Shown piece after piece: positions 10,535 through 18,755 of a stretch of 21,879 bases of DNA. The DNA is from Geosiphon pyriformis (taxonomy: Eukaryota; Glomeromycota; Glomeromycetes; Archaeosporales; Geosiphonaceae). The stretch lies in assembly GCA_016748015.1 (NCBI GenBank), contig JAAOMT010000786.1, forward strand, positions 1 to 21,879. Reading direction: 5' to 3'. Numbering within the stretch: the stretch's first letter is position 1; each line of letters starts with the position of its first letter. The notes beneath the pieces are model-generated. The model saw only the letters and a program-made list of their open reading frames with translations. It was not told the origin of the DNA and did not search any database. The translations under genes were made by a program, and so were the position numbers.

Positions 10535-12240
10535 TAAAAAAACTTTTTTCTTTCCTTTGTTCCAAATTCCCAAAAAAGAGTCATAAGTTTTTTTAAAAGA
10601 AGTTTTTTACTATTTAGTATGATAAATTTAAACCATTTTTGCTTGATTACAAAATTACTATTGGCTTTAGTATTGCTGTTATAAAAAAAGCTCTGAAAAA
10701 TTCTGGTTTTAGTGTTAATATCAAGTCTATTGTGTCTAAAAAAAAGAGAAAAGGTGGTGTTTTAGAAGATGATATTAGTAATAAAGAGAGTCCTACTAAG
10801 GAATTGAGTAGTCATTTATGAGATTCTGAGACTGGTGACACTACTGAATCCGATAGTGTTAATATAGAAGAAGAGTGCATAATTAAAAAAACCAGCTTTG
10901 ACTATAGTAAAGATAGTGCTTTCACTGAAGAAGATTCAGATCAAATATCTAAAAATTCAAGAGTACAAACCAAAAGAGCATTAAATAAACTACTAGGAAA
11001 AATTAATTTTTGAGTAATGATAATAATAATATTCTGTTGAATGCTTTCCTAATACTTCTCTCTCCTTTGAAAAACTTGGTTAATATTTTTGTTAGAAAAT
11101 TATTTGCTTTGAATATTGGCTTAGATAAGATGATTAAGAAATTTTCTTAGAAAAAGCTAATAGTAATTAGAAAATTATTTTCAAAAATCAATGGTTTTGA
11201 AGAAGCTTCTACTCCCTCAAAATTTGCTAAGATTATTTGAATGATATTTACTTCTAAATCAAACTTAGTTTAAGTATCTGATATGGCAAAAAATATGAAA
11301 ATTACAGTAAACACCAATCTTAAGAAATCTGTTGGTCATTCAGATTGGGCTGTGGTGATGAAAAAAATTCCAGTTGAAATATTGGCTGAGACTATATGTA
11401 TTGCACTGTCTGAGTTTGGAATAATTAAGTTAATCAAGATATAATTGGTGAGATTTTAACAGAAAGCTGTGATTAAGTTTGAACATTCAGATCATGCTAA
11501 TTTGGTTATAACCAAATAGTTTATTTTAATCAGAAAAAATATTGTGCATGTTGTTAAAACAGATTCAGACAAAAAATCATAGAATGTTAGAGATTACTAT
11601 AAGATGCTATTCTATATACTGTTTATAAGTACAAATGCTCATAACATCTGAGACTTTATTAGATTTGTAAATGAAAAAACATGTATCATTGATCATTATT
11701 TAACTACATATGTCTGAGCCAAATGTGTTACCATTTGTTTTAATTCTATTAACTCTTTAGATACTGCCATAAAAACCACATCTGTGTTAAAGAATGTCAA
11801 CTTGTATTGGTCTCATCTGGATTCAGCCAAGTATATCAAATATAAGAAGATTGGTCATATATCATTGGACTGTGCCCTTGGTAAAAAAAATCTTCTAGTG
11901 ATCTATCTTATAAGATATTATCTGAAGAAAATAAAAGTAAGCTGGTATCTATTTATGCCAAACATTTGGTACTAATTGCTTATTCTGTTTCTTTTAGTGG
12001 TGTCTTTTGGACAAAAGTAGTTGGTAGGTCTTTTTTTCCTTTTTTCTTTGTACATAATGGCTCTTTAAGCTTTGGTTCCTCTTCAGAGGTGAAGTCTGTC
12101 ATACTGGTATTTATGAATTTAAATGATAGATTTGCTGCTCTTGAATACAGTTTTTCCAGCCTTATAGAGTATATTGACAAACTGGCTAAGAGGTTGAATG
12201 CACTTGAGCCAATAGTTTCCCAATGTTACTTATAGAACAT
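10535..12240 (+). mobile_element. LINE copy 2, 5' part only (ORF1), strongly decayed
   Basis: It starts with a leader like that of copy 1 (ATAAAAAAACTTTTTTC and AAAAGAAGTTTTTTAC, compared with 3383-3450). It carries only ORF1, then ends abruptly where the first gypsy LTR starts. LINEs are normally truncated at the 5' end, so a 5' fragment missing its 3' part points to later disruption rather than failed reverse transcription. It has the same orientation as copy 1. Confidence 0.75.
10639..12235 (+). pseudogene. LINE copy 2 ORF1 remnant (gag-like)
   Basis: The translation is in pieces: 10639-10821 open, then TSFDYSKDSAF and TKRALNKLLGKINF near 10890-11012, then a heavily damaged stretch. Next comes SDWAVVMKKIPVEI with LSEFGIIKLIKI (about 11340-11440), the counterpart of the RRM-like region in copy 1. 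The zinc knuckle near 11830-11873 reads KYIKYKKIGHISLDC: the first two Cys of C-x2-C-x4-H-x4-C are both Tyr (TGT to TAT). The C-terminal part 11966-12235 is open and ends with LNDRFAALEYSFSSLIEYI and DKLAKRLNALEPIVSQ, a heptad-rich segment likely to form a coiled coil. Clearly non-functional. Confidence 0.75.
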
Positions 12241-12291
12241 GGGAAGTATATTAGCATATAAATTAGCCAATCAGAAGTAGCTATAGTAAAT

Positions 12292-12420
12292 GTGGAATTT
12301 CAGGATTCCTCTTAAGAGAAATTGCAGGATTCCAGGAATTTCAGAATTTTTGTATAAGGAATTGCAGGATTCCAGAATTTCAGGATTCCTGGTGTGAAAA
12401 ATTGAGGAATTGAGGAATCT
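12292..12420 (+). repeat. U3 tandem repeats of LTR 1 (ATTGCAGGATTCCAG units)
   Basis: ATTGCAGGATTCCAG starts at 12321 and again at 12361, a 40-base period. It is embedded in further partial copies such as GGAATTTCAGGATTCCTC and AGAATTTCAGGATTCCTG. Its position just upstream of the TATA box is where LTR enhancer repeats usually lie. Confidence 0.65.
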
Positions 12421-12427
12421 CAATTAT

Positions 12428-12437
12428 GTATATATAG
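12428..12437 (+). promoter_or_regulatory. TATA box of LTR 1
   Basis: GTATATATAG, followed by conserved GCAGTAGTGCTAGAAGTA. The equivalent in LTR 2 is GTATATATAATG at 18076-18087, followed by GTAGCATTAGAAGTA. Conservation of this block while the DNA upstream differs supports its role as the core promoter. Confidence 0.55.
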
Positions 12438-12561
12438 CAGTAGTGCTAGAAGTAGAAAAAAAATCTTTTAGTTAGAGATTTCTAAGTTTAGATTTGATCT
12501 AAAACAACTTTTTATTCTCAAATATCAATAAATAATTATTCACTATCTCAATCCACTCTTC

Positions 12562-12586
12562 ACTATCAACACTTTATGTTGATAGT
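12562..12586 (+). other. Perfect 10-bp hairpin in LTR 1 (R/U5)
   Basis: ACTATCAACA, loop CTTTA, TGTTGATAGT. It lies 30 bases after AATAAA. The same element at 18198-18222 in LTR 2 has one stem mismatch (TGTTAATAGT). A second hairpin, CAATAGC...GCTATTG (12611-12635), follows and is also present in LTR 2. Confidence 0.6.
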
Positions 12587-13031
12587 AATTGATACTTAAT
12601 CATACTAGAACAATAGCTCTTAATCATGGCTATTGATGGAATACTAATTTGCAATTGCTTTTGTTTATTTCTTTATCTTCTTTTATTTTTTTTATTTCTT
12701 TTGTTATTTCTTTGGTTTTACTGAATTGATTAAGAATTAAGCACTGAGATACAGATGTCATAGAGACTGGTAAAAAACCCATAAAACAAAGATAGAACAC
12801 TTATAGATTTGAGAATAGTTTATCAGGAAAATTACAGGCCACCATGCTGAGAAAAAAATTTGACAGAATTGTGATTCCGGAAGGCTACTGAAAACAACTA
12901 TTAAATCTCTGTCCATTATACAAAGAACTCCATCAACAAAACCTTCAGATATCAACACCAGAATACCAACCAAGCACCAAATTACAGATTTGTTATTTGT
13001 TTTGAGACTCCAAATAATCATCTGTAACATT

Positions 13032-13046
13032 TGGTGCTCTCTGTGA
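13032..13046 (+). other. Primer-binding site of internal region A
   Basis: TGGTGCTCTCTGTGA starts two bases after the CA end of the LTR. TGG is the complement of the tRNA 3' CCA end, as expected for minus-strand priming. The tRNA cannot be named from this alone. Internal region B has TGGTGCTCCCTGTGA at the same place (18696-18710). Confidence 0.6.
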
Positions 13047-13091
13047 AGTATAATCCTACAGAAAACCAGCACTAACAACAATCATCTAAAA

Positions 13092-15356
13092 GTGGCAGAA
13101 TCAGAAAACATAGGAGCAAACCATTTAGGATTCACTAAATCCTTGTTTTAACAGTATAGCCAACAATTAGGACTAAACAATAACCACTTTCCAGCAGAAT
13201 TTGTCTTTAACTTCTATGTCAATGATAAAATCACAGACTGTTTAAGAGGAACAGTTAATATTGAATCCGCAAACAAAAATTTCTATACAGAATTATTTCA
13301 ACATACCAGCTTACCAAGAAACTACAGTTTTGCACCAATCATCAGGGAAATCAATCAAACTATTGAAAAATACACACAACAACAATTCCCTATTACTTAT
13401 GTAGACAAAGACAAAAGAAGATTGCAAACATCAACAATAACACCAAAACAAATACAATCACTCACTTGAAAAAAAACCAGAGTTGAATCACCAACAAACC
13501 CATCATACCACTATACACCTGGAAGCACCATTAACATCTCATTAACAGGCATGTCCACATTACATATGACATCAATATTTGGATGACTCCTATTTTAAAG
13601 TAAATAAAAGAAAGCAAAATTATTAGGAACTTATGGCGATTATTTTGAAGGATTTAAATCGCAATCACCAATGCCATTAGAATTTTAATCACCACCACCT
13701 TAACCAAATTTTGGAACCACAAGTTTCTGGGAAATAATGGAATCAGAAAAAAAAAAAAAAAATGCCAAAGATCAAAAATTTACTTACCAAAACCCAATTC
13801 CAGAAAACCCAAATATCAAAACCTCAAACTTTCAGACTCAGCATGATCTAAATTTAGAAAATCCAGAAATCAAAGCTCTGAATTTTCAAACTCAACAAAA
13901 TCTGAACAATACAAACCTCAAAACAATTAATCAGCAAAACTTACTTCCCATATTTGTCATCAATCAACCACTAATTGAACTGATTATTGAACTGATTCAA
14001 CAGCAGCCACTTCAACCATTCTAACAACCACAACAGCCACTTTAACAGCCATAACAACAACTTTAACAACCAAACTTGGATCTAATGGTCTACACTCCAA
14101 TAGCAAAACTTAAGAAATTTACCAGCAAAGAAGATAACACCCAAATATGGCTCAATGATATTGAAAAGGCCATCATAGCCAATAGATGGAATGACATGAG
14201 AGCATTCCAAGCCATCCTCTATTTCTTATAGAATACTGCCAACTCGTGATATTAAAGTTTAGTTGCCAAATTTCAAACATTCCAAGAATTTAAAGTTGCA
14301 TTTCTGGGATATTTCAATAATAATAACAGTATTAATTGCCTAACCAACACTTTCACCACAATTAAACAAAAAAAAACTGAAGTAGTTACTACTTATTTGG
14401 AACATTTCCACAGGAATTTACACCAAATTCAAGCAATTCAAGCTGACTATTTTACAAAGCCTCAGATTTTAAACCAATTCATTTATAGACTGCACAGTAG
14501 TATTCTTTAATATATACGTCTAATGCATCCAACAGATTTTCAAGCCGCTATTACAAATGCCAGAGATTTTGAGACAGCTGAACTTAAAGCTAACCACACC
14601 CAAGCTGTCAATCTAGTGATGAACAGATCATCTGAATTGGATTCTAAGTTGAAACAATTCAGTGATTCCATCAACCAAAAATTAGAAGAATACTTAGTTA
14701 ACAATTAGACAATCTATTAACCTCCACAATAACACAATAATCAAGAAAATGTGAATTGTTTCTAGAATCAGTTATGTCTATTATTCTCGACCAATCAATA
14801 ATGGCAGCAGAAGATGTGTGTTTGTCACTACTGTGGTAAACAAGGGCATTTAAGGAATGACTGTAGGTTAAGAATAGATAACCAATGATTGGAAAATCAA
14901 TATCAAAACCCTGATTACCAGGTTCCAATCCTGAATTACCAACTCAACCCAGCACCATATTAACCAACTTACTTGTCAATGATACAACAGTCAATATATC
15001 AACCACCCATATATCAACCTCCAGTTTATCAACTGCAACCACCAGTAATATATTAACCAACACAGCCACAAATAATTTATCAGACATTTGCAGTTCAAAC
15101 ACTGCCATCAAACTCAGCTCAAATAACATTAAGAAATCCCAGATCAAGAGTCACCCAAAACTGGAGATCAGTGATGGTTGTTCACCAACTGATTCCCAAT
15201 TTATCCAACCAGCCATCAGGATTACAACAGTGGAGTTCAAAAACTGGGTATACTCAAAACCTGAGTTCCTAGAACTATTTAAGTTACCTGGTTATCCCAG
15301 AAGACACCCAACCCAATAAGCTGGAAACCAACCAACAACCAATACTTACCAGCTAA
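13092..15356 (+). pseudogene. Gypsy A gag polyprotein, many stops
   Basis: One reading frame can be followed from GTG 13092 (AESENIGANHLGFTKS) to TAA 15354-15356. There are many in-frame stops, mostly at sites where copy B or the context suggests Gln or Trp, for example TAA 13149-13151 and TGA after QIQSLT near 13468. The N-terminal domain has NFYVNDKITDCLRGTVNIES. A Gln/Pro-rich linker (about 13780-14080) follows. The capsid-like retrotransposon gag domain (about 14085-14700) has IWLNDIEKAI, NNNNSINCLTNTFTTIKQ and FQAAITNARDFETAEL. A zinc knuckle CHYCGKQGHLRNDC at 14823-14864 is intact, and a Tyr/Pro/Gln-rich tail follows. There is no ATG at the expected start. It would have formed the particle shell and bound the RNA genome. 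Confidence 0.75.
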
Positions 15357-16597
15357 CATTGTTCTGATCCTCAATCCAGATGCTTTCCTGGATCTGGAAG
15401 CAGACCCAAAAGAATTTCATAAACACTACCAAAATTTGGCACCAACAAGAGAAAAACAAAAGCAGCATTTGGCCCAAATCAACACTTGGCTATGTAACCA
15501 CTGTTTGATCCCATATGACTTTCAATATTGTAATGAGTGTGACCTCATTTACAATCCACCACCATGCATGATCTACACAATTTCAGAAGAGGAAGAACCA
15601 ATTAATAGCTGTGCATCAGAAACAGAATCAACTTTCAATCTCAATTTAAACTCTGACAATGATGATGACAAAAACAATGGTTCTAGCTCTACTCAATGTG
15701 GCAATGAAAAATATAGTGATTCAAACTCTGATTCAAATCCCAAAACATACATCGCACTCCTTAATCTCACTAAGGAACAAGAACTTAAATGGTTTAGCAA
15801 TAATAATGAAGATATTATGCCAGAATGTGTGCATGATACTGATACAGGGTTTGATTTGAGATATCCAGAAAAAAATTCCATCAAATTGGAACCTTATTTG
15901 CACATCTGCATTGATTTCAAAATAGCATTGGAAATTCTAGCAACAACAATGGTTCAGTTAGCATCTAGAAATAGCTTAGCCAAAAAAAGAATCAACATCA
16001 GAGGAGGAATAATTGATGTAGAATACATAAGAAATATTATTGCAATGCTACAAAATGACTCAGAAAAGACATATATCATAGATCCAAACAAAAAAATAGC
16101 ACAGGCAATATTTCTGCTTTTGGTTAAAATAGTTCAATTAGTATTAGTAGGAAACAGAGAAGAATTAGGAATTACAACTAGAGGGATACAGGAATTTAGA
16201 TCCACAGATAGAATAGATATACTGGTTAATATGGCAGAAGAAGAAATTATTGACAAGAGAGAAATTATCTTTACCTGTTAACCAATTTCTATTTTACCAT
16301 ATGACCAGTACATAGTAGTCATAGAAAGAAAAATAAAAGATCAGATACAGATTTTTGAAGCAGAAGCAACATTTTGTGAATTAGGAAAGATCAGATTAGT
16401 CAATCTATATATACTAGCAAAAAATCACAGCCACATCAAAATCCCCATTTACAATAATACGGAAGACATTATCAAGATACCAGAAAGAACTACCATTGAA
16501 TACTTGACCACAGAAATTGAAAACCAACTTTCAGACACTATTCCAGACTTTCTACAACTGTGTGGATATGTAGATATCACATCTCAAATCATATACG
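15355..16597 (+). pseudogene. Gypsy A pol segment: zinc ribbon, acidic linker and dUTPase domain
   Basis: The frame opens at about 15355 (NIVLILNPDAFLDLE). It is free of stops from 15355 to TAA 16279, then readable to 16597 (PYDQYIVVIERK, IPDFLQLCGYVDITSQ). Residue numbers count the methionine at 15436 as 1. A zinc ribbon CNHC-x8-CNEC is at 20-35, and an acidic, Asn/Ser-rich linker at about 50-102. The trimeric dUTPase motifs follow in order: TDTGFDL (135-141), SRNSLA (177-182), GGIIDVEY (190-197), IAQ (221-223) and RGIQEFRSTDR (249-259). dUTPase hydrolyses dUTP to dUMP and so limits uracil in newly made DNA. Asp194 and Tyr197 of motif 3 are kept, but motif 5 has lost the Gly residues of the usual RGxxGFGSTG pattern (now Glu, Arg, Asp), so the enzyme is probably dead. 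Confidence 0.78.
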
Positions 16598-16780
16598 ATG
16601 TTACTGGAGGTTTTTGGTCTCTTCTTAGCTTTTGTATGTTTGTTGTAATGCTGTTAATTCACAACTATGGAAAGTGTTTGAACCTCCAATAACTGAATTT
16701 TATCCTTTTAAATTATCTCCTATAATTCGAATTGCTGGACTTATAGTAGAATGGCCAATTCTATGCCAGTTACTTTGTAT

Positions 16781-16902
16781 AGTTACATTGTAGTAAACGT
16801 CAACTTTTTCCCAAAAATTGCTCATCTGAAAACTTACTAAAAATTGTGTAGTTACTTTGCTGTAAAAGTCAACTCTTCTACAGAAATCTCGTCTGTAGAC
16901 TA
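16781..16902. repeat. Diverged direct repeat inside the insertion
   Basis: AGTTACATTGTAGTAAACGT...CATCTGAAAACTTAC (16781-16837) is repeated as AGTTACTTTGCTGTAAAAGT...CGTCTGTAGACTAC (16850-16902), a 69-base period. A further partial unit AGTTACTTTGTAT lies just upstream at 16768-16780. Confidence 0.6.
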
Positions 16903-17259
16903 CTTTAATGATTGTAATAAGAAAAAAAAAGAAAAATAAAAGAAATGCAAAAGAAATAGAATTTTATCAAGAGAAACGTTTTTCTATTCAGGCCTAGAGT
17001 CACTAACAGTTTACTGAAATTGGTAGCTAATCAATTTCAAAACATTAGTTGGGTTTTGGGGATTTTCCAAGTGCAATAATTAAAGAATTTGGTTTTTCAA
17101 ATTATTTGATATTTATTTCTTTTTTTTTTTGTGTGTAGAAATGGTTCTAAGTGATAAATCTAAAGTAAGATATATTTTCTTGAAAAGAAAAGCTCTTCTT
17201 TTATACAACTTGTCATAACACTATTCTATGAACTTGAACTTTGCTCTTTTCTACAATTT

Positions 17260-17380
17260 CGCTGAACTAAAGATACATTTCGGTGAACTACAAGTTATTT
17301 TTGCAAACTATTAGATATTTTGGTAAACTATCAATTATTTCTACAAATTTTTACAAATTTCGGCAAACTTTTTGAATGTT
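17260..17380. repeat. Six tandem units of 20 bp (degenerate minisatellite)
   Basis: Units begin at 17260 (21 bases), then 17281, 17301, 17321, 17341 and 17361 (20 bases each). The approximate pattern is CGGTGAACTATNANNTATTT. Examples are CGGTGAACTACAAGTTATTT, TTGCAAACTATTAGATATTT and TGGTAAACTATCAATTATTT. The last two units are the most diverged. Confidence 0.7.
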
Positions 17381-17579
17381 ATATAGTTCGGGGTATTGCA
17401 TAATTGATCATCACAATTAGGTTATATTTGTGTTATGTACAAATTGGGTTATTAATTAAATGATGATTTCGGATATTTTGCTAATGTAATAAGTGATAAT
17501 TTAAAATGCTAATTAATGATAAAAATTATAAGGGTAATTTCATGCTAAGCAATATCTCTAATTTTGTTTGGTAACAATG

Positions 17580-17995
17580 GATGAGAAGAATATTATCTGC
17601 TTCAACCAGAACAATTGGAACAGATGAACTTGGGAAATCTAGATCTATTACAATGTATGCAACTCAAGATGTTACTTAACAACTTCAATAATATCTTTAA
17701 AAATGAGAATAAATTTGGCAGAACTGACATCATCCAACACCAAATCAAGACTAAAAATGCAATGCAATTAAACAGAAAGCATACAGAATACCACCAGCTA
17801 GCCATAAGATAATTTGTCAAGAAATCAATCGGATGTTTGACAATGGGCTAATTCAGCCATTAATGAGCCCATGGTTATTACCAGTGATACTAGTCTGTAA
17901 GAAGAATGAGAAAATCCACTTTTGTGTGGATTACTGGTGTTATTCATAAAAAAGAAAACAGATATAGAAAAATAGTAAACCAATAAAAGAGTAGT
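17580..17995 (+). pseudogene. Gypsy A reverse transcriptase, N-terminal fragment
   Basis: The frame resumes after the insertion: EEYYLLQPEQLEQMNLGNL and MLLNNFNNIFKNENKFGRTD up to about 17790, then a frameshift. The next part is the finger region of a Ty3/gypsy reverse transcriptase: EINRMFDNGLIQPLMSPW, PVILVCKKNEKIHFCVDY (to about 17936). After a few more residues resembling the continuation (KKENRY) the similarity ends near 17960. The palm with the YxDD motif, RNase H and integrase are absent. LTR 2 begins at about 17996. Confidence 0.7.
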
Positions 17996-18693
17996 AGTTA
18001 GCATATGAGCACATTGCTTGAGAAATTATAGCACATTGCTCAAAAATGTGAACAATCTCATAGAACCCAAATTATGTATATATAATGGTAGCATTAGAAG
18101 TAAAAAAGACAGACCTTTTAGTTTAGATTTTATTTAAGCCATCTTCTAATCCACAAATATCAATAAATAATTATTTTTTATCTCTAATCCACTCTCTACT
18201 ATCAACACTTCATGTTAATAGTTATTAACACTTAACTACTCTAGAACAATAGCTCTTGATCATGGCTATTAATAGAATACTAACTTGTATATTGCCTTGG
18301 CTCATTTCTTTATTTTTTTTTATTTTTTATTTTTTTTAATTTTATTGTTGCATACTAATTAATTAAGGATTAAAGTGCTGAGTTATTGATGTTATGGATA
18401 GCTTGGTAAAAGACCCAGAAATAAAGGTAGAATCATATATATATTAACGGATAGCTTACCAAAAGAGCATGACTGTTAAAATAAACTGGCCACCATATTA
18501 AAGACAGAAATTGGAAAAACAACTCACCAACCAACTATATTGTCATTGAATTTCTGTCCATTATACAAAAAACTCAATTCTAAAAACCTTTAAATACACC
18601 CTACATATCAGTATTACCAGCATTATTAAGATATTGAGCACTAAGTTATGAATTTGTTATTTGATTTGAGACTCCAAATAATCATTTGTAACA
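17996..18693 (+). repeat. Ty3/gypsy LTR 2 (5' LTR of B; possibly also 3' LTR of A)
   Basis: The right end is TGTAACA at 18687-18693, followed by TT and a primer-binding site. The left end is approximate (AGTTAGCATATGAGC). U3 carries two 23-base units (18005-18027 and 18028-18050) unrelated to the repeats of LTR 1. The TATA box is at 18076-18087 and AATAAA at 18162-18167. Hairpins are at 18198-18222 and 18247-18270. U5 ends GACTCCAAATAATCATTTGTAACA. A short purine-rich AAAAGAG lies just upstream (17986-17992), possibly a polypurine-tract relic. Confidence 0.73.
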
Positions 18694-18755
18694 TTTGGTG
18701 CTCCCTGTGAGATATAATTTTACAAAGAATCAACACCAACAACAATCATCCAAAA

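Larger units (their letters stand above)
12249..13029 (+). repeat. Ty3/gypsy LTR 1 (5' LTR of internal region A)
   Basis: The right boundary is firm: TGTAACA ends at 13029, two bases before a primer-binding site. The left boundary is approximate, set where TTAGCATAT matches the start of LTR 2. Contents in order are a U3 with GGATTCC-rich repeats (12292-12420), a TATA box GTATATATAG (12428-12437), a polyadenylation-type AATAAA (12527-12532), two hairpins (12562-12586 and 12611-12635), and a U5 ending GACTCCAAATAATCATCTGTAACA. From the TATA box on it is colinear with LTR 2 at 17996-18693. Confidence 0.75.
16598..17579. mobile_element. Unclassified ~980 bp insertion inside the gypsy A pol frame
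   Basis: The pol frame reads SQIIY up to 16596 and resumes as GGATGAGAAGAATATTAT (G-stop-EEYYLLQPEQ) at 17579, so about 982 bases are foreign. GATG occurs on both sides (16597-16600 and 17580-17583), a possible 4-base target duplication. The ends share only short inverted similarity (ATGTTAC and GTAACAAT). It is AT-rich with no significant ORF. It contains a 13-base inverted repeat (16600-16612 and 16681-16693), a diverged direct repeat (16781-16837 and 16850-16902) and a 20-bp tandem repeat (17260-17380). It is probably a non-autonomous DNA element or a composite. Confidence 0.55.
12249..17995 (+). mobile_element. Ty3/gypsy element A (LTR 1 plus internal region), internally deleted
   Basis: The order is LTR, primer-binding site, gag, zinc ribbon plus dUTPase, insertion, start of reverse transcriptase. 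Between gag and the dUTPase (15354-15360) the protease region present in element B is missing. Everything after the finger part of the reverse transcriptase (rest of RT, RNase H, integrase) is missing as well. LTR 2 may be its 3' LTR, shared with element B, or B may simply abut it. Confidence 0.75.

Noticed and set aside
12577-12640. Possible tRNA or small RNA gene from the paired stems in the LTR
   Set aside because: There is no cloverleaf, no B-box-like GGTTCGA motif, and the stems sit inside an LTR and are repeated in the second LTR.
12249-18693. LTR 1 and LTR 2 as a recent 5'/3' pair of one intact element
   Set aside because: Their U3 regions carry unrelated repeats and their shared parts differ at many positions, so they do not derive from one recent insertion event.
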